A stretch of DNA of 64,000 nt from Hymenolepis diminuta (Eukaryota > Platyhelminthes > Cestoda > Cyclophyllidea > Hymenolepididae): contig CAADRB010000041.1 of the NCBI GenBank assembly GCA_900708905.1, positions 777,849 through 841,848 on the forward strand. The letters run 5' to 3'. The translations under genes were made by a program, and so were the position numbers. Under the pieces are notes generated by a model, which saw only the letters and a list, made by a program, of their open reading frames with translations, did not search any database and was not told the DNA's origin. This document shows positions 1 to 13,200 of this stretch, piece after piece (position 1 is the stretch's first letter; each line of letters begins with the position of its first letter).

Positions 1-104
1 TACTTCTGAACTATCTCTAATCATGCAAATTATTGATAAGTTCTTAAGATTACTGTTATAACGTGAGGTCATGTATCGGGGTCACTTCGATCGAATAGGT
101 GGAA

Positions 105-662
105 AATAAGTCAAGTCACTCATGTCGTCAGATCAGTTCAGGTGGTAGACAAGCCACTCCAATTTATTAATTAGTAAACTAGGTTTATATACAAAACATT
201 TCATCGTTGGACGTCAGTCATGTCTCGTCGTTGATGTCTCGGCGTGATGGTCGGCACCTTTGTGCAAACACGAAAACTCACAGCGAGACCGCCTGTGGAC
301 AATGTATCGTACGGTGTCTTATCGTAAGTCAATCACTTCTAATCGCCAGGTGTTAAAAGACATCTGCTGGCTATAGCAGGAATAAATCAAGTCACTCATG
401 TTGCTAGATCAGTACGGAGGTGGTTGGAAAGTAACCTTAGTTATCAATAAATTAGGTTTACATACGAAACGTTTCTTCGTTTGATGGCATTCATATATCG
501 CCGTCAATATCTTGGTGTGATGATTAGCATTCGTTTAGTCATCAGCGTGCAGACACGCGCACGCAGCTGATCGGACGTGAATATTGTAGTCGAGATCTTA
601 TTGCCGGTCAACCGTTTCCGATCACCAGGTGTTGACTGACATCTGCTGTCTGTAGCAGCTAT
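105..662 (+). repeat. Tandem dimer of a ~276-280 bp dispersed repeat (family R1)
   Basis: Two diverged head-to-tail copies: about 105-380 and 381-660. Both open with a block like AATAAGTCAAGTCACTCATG and share internal blocks (GTTTATATACA/GTTTACATACG followed by a TTTC-TCGTT block; GGCGTGATGGT/GGTGTGATGAT). Both close with CCAGGTGTT, GACATCTGCTG and a short hairpin (CTGCT at 364-368 with AGCAG at 375-379; CTGCT at 643-647 with AGCAG at 654-658). Copy 1 is followed at once by AATAAA. A third copy lies at 29107-29354. There is no coding potential. A short LTR-like or TRIM-like element is possible, but I see no primer-binding site and cannot classify it. Confidence 0.7.
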
Positions 663-2069
663 AAAGAAAATTGAGACAGAATTGGAGTTATTCCCAAAGC
701 ACTGTATTAATTTTAATGAGAATAATCAATGATTCTTCCAAATGGGGTGAGAGAACTTTTCAAAATTATCTGTAAGATATTCGGAGAGCATGCACTTGCA
801 TAATGATTAGACCGATAGGTTACTGAAACCACCTTGAGGGAAAACTGGCTATCCTGCAAATTTGGATAGACACTGTAGCTTTGTTTTATCGACTCCTTAT
901 AATTAGCATTATATGGTTCCTGTACCTATCCTTAAATATAATAGGATCCCTGTGATTTTGAAATTAAAACTTCCCATTTTGAGCTCAGTAAGTGACCTTT
1001 CGCACAATGCTAAGCCTAATGATTACGACAATGCCACTCAATATAAACCGCCAGTTAAAATGTTTTAACATATTATGAATGATGTAATAACTTATGGTTA
1101 ATAAGTGTAATACGGAAAATAACGTGTATTTAAATAAAGACATTTGGTGACTTCTTGGCGTCGCAAATTTTGGTACTGTGGCCAAAATTATAAATAAATG
1201 ATGCAAAGGTTAAATTTATTATCCACTAAGAGTTCACTTATTGAAATGCACACATTTAGAATGTATAGATACAAAATGAAACGTTTTCGAAAAGTTTCCA
1301 ATGCATGTGTACATTTCATATTCACTCCATTTGCATGCATCATTAACGTAATTAGAGCAAAGGGATATCACATCATTTATACACCCTTAAGTCTTATCTT
1401 GAAATAAATAAATAAACCCCTTGTTTATTTTGTTTTTTTATTTACTTCAATGCAAATACCCATTTTAGAGTAATAAAAGTATGCTATTTAGGATGTTTGA
1501 AATAGAAAAAAATATTTACGACGTATAAATATGAGAATAGTATTTATAGTTGGAATAAAGGCAACTTTTTAGAAAACTTCATTATGAGCAACATTTATTA
1601 AGTCTATTTTCATGGCTCGTTTAACGGTATCATATAAATTAAAGCAATCTTAGTGGCCATCTAGTGTTCAGTTACTGAAAAAGAATATTTATAAATCGTG
1701 TTCTAGATAAAATGCAGGGTTATAGGTAGTACGAAAGAAATTCAAACGCTTCAGCACCAAAAAAAAAATGCGGATACATAAACAGTTATCTAAAACAACC
1801 TTTGAGCCAAGAGAATGACTAAATCACTGATCACAATACGAGTCATTTTCTTGATCAATTAAAATGTAACCTTGATTGAGGTTGTGATTAGTTGTTAATC
1901 CTACTGACCAAGTTGGTGATTGTTAGCGCGTCACTGATCGATGTAAATAGCTGTTTCTGGCTTTGTAATTGTGAAAAATTTATAATTTTTAGTAGTAATC
2001 CATGTTTTGTAATTTACAGGCTATGCAGATTTTGTTGGTTTTTATTGCAGTATTGCATTTTAGTTTTAG
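663..2069. other. AT-rich intergenic stretch, no gene seen
   Basis: Open frames here are short and mostly lack an ATG. There is no recognisable domain and no convincing exon. The last 60 bases are pyrimidine-rich with several AG dinucleotides, the last directly before the ALG14 start codon. Confidence 0.5.
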
Positions 2070-5000
2070 ATGCTATTAGAAATACTACTTTTTTTCTTTG
2101 CGGTTGTAATTGGATGTAATTATTATGCAACACGATTATTCTCTCATGGCAAATGCAGTACAATGTTGGTTTTGGGCTCGGGTAACTTGTTCATTTCTGC
2201 GGTTTTACTAAGCATTTTAGGTGGACATACAGCTGAACTGCTTTCCTATGTTCGTTTGTTACCCCAATCTTACACTCCTAGAATCTATGTTTCAGCATCC
2301 ACCGATAGTTTAAGTGGAAAAAAGGCGATTGAGCTCGAAAGTAAGGATAAAAAAAATGACGTATGCCGTGTATTTTCTTACAATTATACATTAGCTAGTA
2401 CCTAATTGAGGAGCTACCTCGTGCGAGAGAGATTGGCCAGTCCTTTTTCTCGAGTTTCTTCACCACTTCCTGTGCATTAATCTCTGCAGTTGTGCTTGTC
2501 CTCAAACATCAACCCCAGTTAGTAAGTTGTTCTATTTTAAAGGCATTAATATCATATGGTTTTTATACTTGGTACGGCAAACAATGTTAGTTTATCCATT
2601 GTCTTTGCTGGCTTACACACCTATTTTTGACTTTTTTGAGTTCAAAATAGTCAGTCCATTGCCCTCCATTTTCTTTGGGTGATAGCGACTTTTATTCTGT
2701 TATCTTCCATAGATTACGGTAGGCAACCACAGAGGTACAGATTTAGTAAAAAAATAGTACAGGATTTCTGAATTTGGATAAATAGTCTCTAAGGTCGTGC
2801 TTATTCCTACCTGATACATTTACTACGAAGTAACTTTGATTTTGCTGTGACCACTATTGGAGTAACTAAACCCGGTGTCAACAAATCAGGATTTAAGCTT
2901 AATAGTTAATGGCTAGCAGTAGACAACCGCAATCCTAAGAGTTAAGTGCCCACCAAAGATTGTTATATAACAGCAGTTAAAGCACATTTGAGTAGGAGAG
3001 AACTGAGAGGGATTGAAACAGGGGAAAAGTACAGGAAGAGAGAGAATCGTACTAGCGTGTGTCTGTATATGGACACAGCTGATCGTGGAAACTGAACCCT
3101 AGCAATGCTCATACTCAAGGTCCATTTAAGTGGCTCATCTCACTGATTAATATAAACCACTTGTGAACGCACGATGATTCTGTACATGGAACATGAGGTC
3201 ATCGGAGGATTAAGCACTGTGAGCTTGGTAACAATTTTGAGCTTGCAGCAGGGTCAAACACTTCAAGCGCCACTGTGAGGTCGAGATAATTGGGTCCTAG
3301 AGGTTAGTGATGACCTAAATAAAAGTTTTGGAAATGCATAAGGATATTCGTCCTTCACTACTTCTTGAAGTATTGTCAGTACCCTCAATAAGTTGATTTG
3401 TATTTGGTTGTGTTCATCACTTGGACATATGTTGCTAAGTTGTGCTCTGTAAGATTGTCTCTATATTCTTGCTGTGTCCGTATACTTATACATAAGTTTA
3501 TACTATCTCTGATTGCATACATGTACCAATTGTGAACTCATAAATCATTTTGATAACTACAACTTCAAATTACCCCGTCCTCGGTACCCTTTTCCTAGGC
3601 TTCTTTCTATCAATCTAGTTTACCACTATTCAGTCTTCTCTTCTTGTAGTTAAGATAGAAAAGAACGAGGTAGTTGGCAGAACATCTACTAACTAGAGTT
3701 CTAATCTACTTCCTTCTAAAGGTTATAGCCTCACCAGGGACAGGTATTCCTCTTGAAGAACGGATAAGAAGCATTCCGCTCCACCTCTGGGTTTGGTTCT
3801 ACTGCTCTCATTAACGTAGATTGAGTAAAAGGTTGGTAGTTTAAACTACTCTCGTACCTTTCCATACTACTATGGTCAACGAGTAATCTCCGCGGTATTA
3901 AACGTCATGCTTTTGTACCGTTTCATTTACTTGCTGAATAAACTTGTATCGCTTCTCTAATTATCTTGTTAACTATAATTTTAAGTATTCGAGGAAAATA
4001 TGCGCCAGTGGCGCAACTCTCGGTGCTCAAAGTTCATTGTTAAATCTCTAGTGAAGCAATGGATGGTTAAAGAGAGTGTAAAAGAAGATACAATTTTCTT
4101 TCTAAACGGAGATTTTCATTGAATGTTAAGTTTGATATATGAATATTAATCTCTCTTATATTTTAAAAAAGGTTATGGGCAATAAATTTTGTTTGTTACT
4201 AGTCACCGTCAGGAAGAAACCGGAAGTATGTAAATTAGTAAATTCTTTTCCCTGACGATATTAATGTTTATTTTATATTTTCTTCGATTTAATATTGAAA
4301 ACAACGCTTAATTATGAAATTGTTTATCCCAACTGGTAAATAACCCTGAACATTGAACAGTTTTTCTGCGGCAACTGGATATCATTATAAAAAGCTCTAA
4401 CATCTTTAAATTTGATTCTCTTCTCCTCCCCTGCCATTTTTGGTGGATATTTCTGGATTGTTAGCTGCAATTACATTAGTCACTAATGCAGTCTAGAGTG
4501 ATACTACGAAATTGCTAGGCTCCCATTCAGTCATACTGTAGTCGCTCAAACCCCGTTGAAAAATGACAGAAGATTCATAACGCGAATCATGATTAAAGTA
4601 TGGTGCTTAATATGCTCGCTGTCATGCGACATACAGTAGGTCATTTTTCCGAACTTTAATTTTCTTAATGGTTAGGATAGTAGACAGCAAGCTCTCACAA
4701 TTGAGAAGATAAAGCATGAAGAACGATGTAATATCACGGGTTTAAGAGAGCGAAATCTCACATATAGTTAAGCTAAAGCCTATTTTTTGCCCTTGTCTGC
4801 CTTCGTATTCATTTTGGTTATTGGGCGTTTCATTACTTGGTTCTAATGCGTTTAATAACAGAAAACCTGTAAAAGTTTATAAAATATAATGTCGTTGATT
4901 ACCTCATCCCCAGTGCTACATAGTGGTTACCTGGCGGCAGTTAGTACAACTTAGGTGTACTCATAATTACAGCCATTTTTCATTTTTTAAACTGTAGGTT

Positions 5001-5270
5001 CTGTGCAATGGTCCGGGGACTTGTGTGCCAGTATGTTTTGCAGCCCGATTATTTCATATTATCTGTAATATCGGATCTTGTATGAGTTTTGGTAGTGGTG
5101 AAAGGAGGAGAAGGACAGCCGTGGTTTTTGTGGAAAGTGTGTGTCGAACACGCAGTCTCTCACTCTCCGGTCGCCTGCTCTACCACCTTCGATTGGCTAA
5201 AGTCATTGTTCAGTGGCCAGGACTTTTGGAAAATTATCCACGTGCCCAATACCTTGGTCTTCTCTCCTGA
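2070..5270 (+). CDS. ALG14: ALG14, membrane subunit of the UDP-GlcNAc transferase of N-glycan synthesis
   Basis: ALG14 anchors the catalytic partner ALG13 to the cytosolic face of the ER. Together they add the second GlcNAc to the dolichol-linked oligosaccharide. Exons by splice sites and frame: 2070-2181, 2221-2360, 2399-2521 and 4998-5270. Joined they give 648 nt, or 215 residues, close to the usual ~216. Seen in the product: an N-terminal hydrophobic anchor (residues 1-20), the GSGGHT motif (36-41) typical of this GT family, ELPRAREIGQSF, then VLCNGPGTCVP (126-136), a VFVESVCR block and an IVQWPGLLENYP block near the C-terminus, all in family order. Introns 1 and 2 are only 39 and 38 nt; intron 3 is 2476 nt. 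The ATG directly follows TTTTAG, so the mRNA 5' end may be a splice acceptor (cis, or spliced leader). Identification is strong. The exon 2-3 junction was chosen because only donor 2361 with acceptor 2398 restores the conserved frame. Confidence 0.93.
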
Positions 5271-7230
5271 TGGGAATAATTAATTTCGTCATTTGCGTGA
5301 TAATTGTGTTGAATATTCTAGTTTCTGATTATATTCACGGCTTCTTTATATTCGCCATCGGTATAACGGTACGCATAATCTAGGGCTTCAGACTTAGAGG
5401 AAGAATCTTGTAAGCCACAAACATGAAGCACATACGCCAACGCACGGGTAATATGGGCTCAGATCGCCTATTAATGGGGAAGCTTAACCACAAGGGATCA
5501 GTGTAACCGTTATCTAGGTCAGGACACACTCAACTTCATATCGCTCGCTTGAGGTGAAGAATTGTGGTCATACTGGCAGGGGCAAAGGATTGATTCGACT
5601 TCTTATCAGAAAGTATATTTCAGCAATCAATTTGAGGAGTAGTGAGGTTGCATTATTAGGCCACTTTAGTGGAAAACCCGAATTCTGTCATTCCATTTTA
5701 TTAGTCAGACGTAACCAGTGCCGTTAAATTTGGTAGAGAGCCGACTCGTAGAATACGAGTTTTTCAGCGGACAGGTTTCATAAGTTGATTATTTGCCCCG
5801 TGGAATTTTTTAGCGCTTTTCTTTAGTGAACTGGGAAAAAGCATTTTTGTAAACGCTTAGAGCAATTACATAAGATTTTGCATATTAGGACCTTTGGCAC
5901 TTTTTTAATACTATGGAATACGGTTTCTGCCGCTATGATCTATAAAATCACCAGATATCAGAACGGTATTGCTGAGTGAAAGCCAAAGAGAGAAAGGAAA
6001 TAAAAGTGCAGTTATTCTGTGGCACTTTATAAGCCCAAAAATTATTATAAATATGAATACCTGTCATAATCATACTTTCGATATTTTACGATTAAAACAT
6101 CGATTGGCTGTCTGATATGACCAAGTGTGCATTCAACCATTCCTTGGCCCTCATTTCAGTCCCCAGTTTATGTATCACCTAGTTTTTTTTAAGGTAGGGA
6201 CGAAGAGGTCGATCATTTACAAAAAGAATATTTTATTCAAAATTATAGTAAACGAGTTCACACAGAAAAAGTGTACTTTTCATGAGGTCGATAAATAACA
6301 TTGAGTTTCAACTTATGCGTACATTCCTGGTCCTGTCCGTCTAGAGTGCATAATTTAATAGAAGAAGGAAAATGCTCTGTTATACACTAACCAATTGATA
6401 GTGATACCGATTATCAGCTAGCTAAAACCTAAATACAGATGCCGTAGAAGCGGACAACGATATCAAAAACACGAAAACTAGTAGGAAATTGATTTTTGAT
6501 TAATTTTATAAAATATACATGCTCTAAGTTTAGTCAATATATTTGTACATCTACGATGTAACTCAACAAATAAGTGGTTATTATTAACTGTTGATGAAAA
6601 ACTATAAATGGTTCAAGTTTTCCTCTTTCTTAAACGGTTTCTTTTCAGTTGGTTTAATGTTAATAGTTGAATAGATTAAAACGTTAACTTATATTAAATC
6701 TAATTGGCAATGACGTTACGTGATATTCCAAAATAATAGCACACGCATTAATAACCCTTGTAATTATTACAATTATATATGCCGATCAGTGGTTCATTTT
6801 CGATTCTATTGTCATCTGTCGGATTGAATCCGCATATGTAGAAAAAAATATAAGAAACTAAATTATAACAAAAATCAAGAGGTAAAGCTCGTTAAATTTT
6901 ACTTTACTTCTAATGCCGAAATGATAAGTTAAATAACTAACTAAATTTGTTAAATTCCAGAGCTAATAAAAGGCGAACTCGGCGGACTTATTAAAAGATC
7001 GGGGTGTGCGCGTTTTTGATCTTGCGTAGACGTATTATTTACATTTAAATATCATATTATAAATTTATTGTATTAAAATTAAATCTTTTATCCTTTCAAA
7101 CAGACCGCCACTTTCATTGCACTTTTTCCTGACAAGATAATCCTCTGCGCATCTTTTTGCTTTAACGTTCTAGATCATTTCAACTTCTGATTGCATTTAT
7201 CGTAACCTCAAATATTATATTTTAGCGAAT
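5271..7230. other. Intergenic region between ALG14 and AQR
   Basis: About 2 kb, AT-rich, with no open frame carrying a known motif. It should hold the ALG14 3' UTR and the AQR promoter. I see no AATAAA close behind the ALG14 stop and no obvious core promoter. Just before the AQR ATG there is a T-rich tract ending in TTTTAG. Confidence 0.5.
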
Positions 7231-10200
7231 ATGTTATCTGATTTTGCTAACCAAGGACGTGTCGCTCAGTTGGCTCGCTCACACTGGCTTCCTTCTGATT
7301 CTGATCAACAGAAGCCGAAGAAATCTTTCGATTCAAATATAGTCAAGTATATCTATCAGGAAGATCTTATCAGCTTCGCGTTCTCGCATCGTCGATGCAT
7401 GTCTTTAGAATTGGCTCAATATCTCGAGTATTGGTTATGGCCAAATTTTGACGAAAAAAGTTCTCGTGAACATATCATTTCCATTTGCGCAATGGTCAAC
7501 CAGAAAGCACGCGAAAGAGTTCCGCTATGGCAGGTAGGATGGAATTAAACTCACTATTTTTTTCTTACTGCCAATGTTAATATCCTAAATGCCTTTTTAT
7601 TCTTTACTTGCAGTGTTTTCTGGACAGCCCAGATCAGTTCGGTCTACTCGTCTACCGTGTTATAGAGATGATCATTGATGACCCGATTGATCCCAACCTT
7701 CTCAAGTCCGTAGATGACTCCGAATCAAAACAAAGGTGTGAAGACCAAAAGAAGTGCCTTGCAGAGCATGTTGTTTTAATCACCTTCTTGTCTCATTGTT
7801 TCACCAATTTGGCCGAGGTGGGGGTTTTACGACGCTGTTTGAAGGACATTTATTGTCTGGCCGTTTGGCGCCATCTGCAATCAGAGAGGTTGGAAAAAGA
7901 ACTTTCCAACGCCCCGTCCCGCTATTGCAGGCTCCTCAAAAAGTTGGAGAAAAACGCCGCCTCTTTAGAGCCTAAAGAATTCGAAAGATTAATTAAACAA
8001 CGTGCATTTGTAGCCAATTTTATTGACAAATTCTTGGCCATAATTGAGCAATTATCCAGCCATAAGGTTAGTGATATTAAACGATTGGAGGCTCTTAAGT
8101 ATCTTTTTTTCTCTTATGTATTAAATCCCTTGTTAATTTTAGGATTTAGATCCGGTACTTGCCCACTATCTTCACAGAAGTTTACTCTTGTTAATCGACC
8201 TGTCAAGCTTGCTTTTAACGAGACGTTTTCTAATGGTTTTAATGGATGATCGTCACACAGTCATTCGTTGTCAGAGCTGTGCCCTTTATCAACCTGATGG
8301 GAAGAGCGAAGGTTCACTATTCTCTGAACTTGTTGATATCTATGCCTTCTACGCTCAATTTCAGGTGGATTCCACTACGGGTGAAGCGTTGGATGCGAAA
8401 CAACTTGATCAGAGGTTAGTACCTTCTCCTAACTATTCGGATCAGAGGTAGGATTATTGATATCTGGTTAATAGTGATCTTTCATCACGAGGACTTCGTT
8501 CTGCTCGAGAAGAGCTTTAGTATATTTCGACTTGTATTTAGTCTGTTTTATCAAAATGATCTTACTAAGGACACCAGTTATAGAAGAGAAAAGTGTATCA
8601 TTATCATTTTAGCATTTAGGGGGAAAAGAAGAATTCGTTCTTGAAACTCATGATTTATCTATAACTAGTTGCAATTGCCTACTTGATTTGAGATTTTTTA
8701 TTCTTTTGGAGCTTAGTTCTGAAGGAAAACTTTTAAAGACAAAGGTTTGCATTCGATTAATCTCTCATCTTAAAAATCAGTTTCAATTAGCTTGAAGAAA
8801 ACAGAAGAAAATGCATGTTTGAAATTCATTGAGCATAAAGGATTGAGTGGTAGTGACTCAAGGTTGACTTGGAGATTATAACTAGTATCACTCTCCTGCC
8901 TATTATCCATTTGTAGACACTGTGCACAAATAAACAAGCTCCAACTGGCCGTGTTTTCGGAGAGCCGTGAGGGTATATTCCGAGACTTTGCAGTGTCGAA
9001 CCCAGCCGCTTTAGAGACTAAGGAAAAGTTGGTTGATTTCCTGAGACAGTTGTCGACTGACCAACTGGTGAAATTGGCTGCTAAATTCCAATATTTGCCC
9101 CTAGTTAGTGAAAATGATCTGGCGCCTGCTGCAAAGAAGAGAAAAATTAATCAGGAATCCGCTCTTCCCTCCTTCCCACCCAAGTTCTCGGATAATCTTT
9201 TCCAAAAAGATATGATCATTAAGGTAACTGTATTCACTATTTATTTTATTGTAAGCTTAAAATAGGAAATTTCTACTTACATTCATCGTAGTAATAGATA
9301 GTATTATTAAGCTCTTTGGTAAATTTACTTGTCTGCTAAGTCGGAGGTCACGAGTTCAATGCTTATCGGTCATCAATCTGCAATGGTTAAACCTTGCCAA
9401 TACGAGAACTGGTAGGATTCTAGAGTTAGAATGAAAGATGTAGAACTTCCAATATTGCTTTTACTAAAGTGAGAAGAATGTGGGATTTGTTGATTTCTAT
9501 CTTGAAATTCAGTGTTTTTTCCAAATAAGTGATGCCATTAAATTGGAGTTTAGTCTTTGGGAGCTCTTGGGTGAAAAGTGCCCTTCAGAATTAGTAGTTG
9601 TACTGTTTTTTAAAATCAGGGAAATCATGCATCTTAAATTGCACAAGTATAACAGACGAAGTGGAGGAATTTATCCAATATTTGCAGTCACAGATGCTCA
9701 GAGCCCATTGACCATTTGTAATCAGTAATTGATTGTGCCGTCTTGATTCAAATTTGTCTAAGAGCAGATAGTTGATACTTTCTTGGATATTTTCAAAGCA
9801 TACTAGAGATTTGTCAAGATGAATGATCCTGTTATTCTTTTTATTATTAACTGTCTTGTTATTGTTATTCTTCCGTTCGAGGTGAATATTGGAATAATTG
9901 TAAGAAATATTCCCTAAACCCATGTTATAGTCACTTTGAGCGAATTAGGATATCTACTGAGACTCTTTCATTTTTCCATCCCTCTGCTTATCTGTGTGAA
10001 TTAAACTCACTGGTTTTTGTACCTACCGGGAGGTTGGCTTGGATAAGAACACTGCATCTCACAAATCTTTTGAACTGTTATCTTGTACTCACAGATTTTT
10101 TGCATATTGCGATAAAAATTCTTTTTTTATGGTCTTGCTGAAATGGCCAAACTTCCTTAATGTTAAATTATACAATGTCAACTTTCGAAGCTAAAATACT

Positions 10201-13200
10201 GGAAACTACTGCCCCAAAAATTTTTTGCACTTTAACTAAGGTCCTGATTTTTTAGGTCTCATAATTGCTTTATTCATTGAGCACTTAACTGAAACACTTA
10301 CATGTTCATATTTGTATTTTCTGTTGTTCTACTCCAGACATAAGCTTAGAAACATCTCAATCTTTCAAATGATTTAAATCTTCCCCCACTTTTTCACAGC
10401 TTCTCGTCTACCACTTTGCGATTCGCCAATCCCATCTCTCTGAAATGAACAGCGCGCCCCTCTATCCCACAGAGGACCTCCTCTGGAATGAGCATCTAGT
10501 TCCGAATGAATTCTTCTCCGGAGATGAGTGTTTGGCCCTTCCCAAACTTGGTTTGCAATTCCTCACACTGCAAGACTATCTGATGCGCAATTTCACTCTC
10601 TTCCGTTTGGAGTCAACTTTTGAAATTCGTAAGGTAATTTTTCTTCCTCTAATATGGCGGCTACCATATTTGTTAGAATGTATGCGAAGCTACCGTGGAG
10701 ATGTTCAATTTTAGAGTTAACCTTATGGGAAGGTAGGTCTGTGACCAAAGAAAAAGAAAAAAGAGTTAAAAGATGGCAGTAGTCAATGTGCACAAATCTT
10801 AAGTCGATTCCCATCAGTTCATGTTCCGTGTTGTGAGTAGCCAAACGTACTGGCTAATTCTGGTCATCAGGAGTGATGGTAAAACATGAATTTCTCCTAA
10901 GAGAGTGCTCTAGAATATCCAGCACTTTGCACAATGGGTTAGGGAAGTTTAAAAGAGGACAAAAGGACTCAGTCAGTATTGGGCTATGATGAGAAATAAC
11001 AGGGGTATACAGGTTGCAAAGGCAGAAGTTGGGTGAGGTGCCGAATCAAGGCTGTCCGGAAGACTTGAATGTTTGATCTTGCTGATATTAGTTGAATTAA
11101 GAGTCGGTGCTGTGGAAATTGACTATCAGATAATAAGATATTTATGGTCATAGAGTTGTCAAAGACATAGTATTGTAATCTAGGTCTGCGTAAGGCAATT
11201 AAGAAATCGAATAGAGGGAAGGGTTTCAGTCTGAGGATATAACGACGATAGGGACCTTGATAACCTTGCGGTCTCAGCATTCCTTACTAATAGGCTGGAG
11301 TCAAAGTTTATTGAGACAGATCCGATTACTAACAAGTTGTGCTTCGGTTGTGTAACAGTCTTGGTCATTAGATAATTCGCTGATAAAACATAAGTAGGCT
11401 TAGGAATGGTTAAATGAAAAGCTGTCAGTATAATGCTTATTCCCTTGAGATAGTCATTCTAGCACCTAAAGGAGTATTTATTGGAAAATTATTAGTATGA
11501 TTAAGGAAAAGCAAATGAATACAAATAATGACCGATTGTTCAAGAATATTCGATATGGTCATTTGTTTTTAGTCCAAGTGTGTCTGCTTATTTTATTTAA
11601 TAGGTGGATTTCCTCCCAAAACACTACTATGATATTGTGCAATTTTATTGTGAAATGTACTGAAATAACGCTGATTGAAAACTCTCCTACAATCACTATA
11701 TTCTTATTGGTGGGTTCAGCACATTATTTGGGCTTAACATCGGTAGATATCCTAGGAGTTTCCTTATTTCTGTCGGTGAGGGAGAGGGAGAGGTAGCAAG
11801 TTGTGTAGTCAAGCTTCAAGTTGTTTACCTGCGTTTTTATTCGGTCCATGTAAACGAAAATTTTATCTGGGATAAGATGTGGGCAGTGGGGTACATAACT
11901 TTCAATGCAATATTTATCAAAGAGATAGACTAATAGGAGTATTTCAATCTTGAAAGAAAGATTTCTTTATAGTTGCAGTCGCGGTTAGAGCCCCTTTTCA
12001 CTAAATAACTTCATACTTTAATATTTTAAGAGCGCTCGGTTTGAGTTTAGTTTTCAAGTTTTTCATTTGCATTTCCTTAATCTTATTCTGGTCAAATTTG
12101 TCTGATTACAAAAGAAAGTGTAGAAGTGATTGGTTTATTGCCGCAATTGCTTGTGATATTGTAGGATTTGGAGGATGCAATCAGTCGAATGAAGCCATGG
12201 TGTGGTGAGCAGGGTCAAGTCGTATTTGACGGTTGGTCGCGTATGGCACTGCCTATTCAGGCCTTCAACATTATCGAAGTGGGCAAACCGGCACTGGGCG
12301 CTAAGCAACCCTCGCGTGTTCGTGCTGACGTGCGTGTGGTGTTAGCTGGACTTCGAGAGGACATCCAAAAGGAGTGGCAGGGTATTCGGCGTCACGATCC
12401 TCTCTTTCTTGTCACTGTGCAGCCCAAGAGTCATCAACGCAATTGGAGGTAAGATCTACACTTTGTCAATCTTCAAAATCTACTGCTAATATAAACATTT
12501 TTGCTTCAATATCCTCGTTTAGTAGGCAAGATTATCTTAGAACACTGGGTTTTATAATGTAAGGGAAGAGTTTCTTATTGATGGTCAGCATAGAAATAAG
12601 GACCATGTGAACTTGTGTTTTCTCTGGAAATAAAGTTTTGTTCAAGCATGGCTGCTCCGTGTAAAGTTTCAAACACAAATGCCAACAGTTTATTAATAGT
12701 AAAACTCAATACGTGTCGGCTTCATGTTGGTTAGAGGTTCAAAGTTCTCTATTCGAGCTAAGAAGTAGATTGGCAGAATGTGAGCTCATCAGAGTGGCTC
12801 CAGAGTGCTGTTTATCCAACCAATATTTGAAAATGCTTATTTTCCACGGCCTTAGTAACTATTGTTCGTAGCTCAAAAACCGATTTCCATTTTTGTAAAC
12901 CAGTTTATGGTATTATTTTGAAGGAGAGTTAAACGAGTTATGAGTGAGACTTTAGTAGAAATAATTTAGTGGTTTTCAAAAGAGGTAGTAATATATCACC
13001 GTTATTAATCTGTCAATCATTAATAGAAATGACCGGCCGAATTAGTCTTTTCGGTGATCCCTTACTATTTCTCACAAGGCTGTCCACAGGAGTAAGCTAA
13101 TAATCATAAAGTCTAGCACGATTAAAACTCTATTTAAAAACTGCTCAATTGCCAGCTCTAATGAAGTTAACGTCAAAAGTCCAACAAGTGATGTTATATT

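Noticed and set aside
400..520. Possible hammerhead ribozyme in R1 (ACGAAACGTTTC near 468)
   Set aside because: No CUGANGA core in the right place and no three-stem fold; only the GAAA-like part is present.
8448..8456. Second AQR exon 3 donor as the main site
   Set aside because: The shorter form fits the family alignment better ([14 protein letters not shown] without an insert); the longer one is kept only as an alternative.
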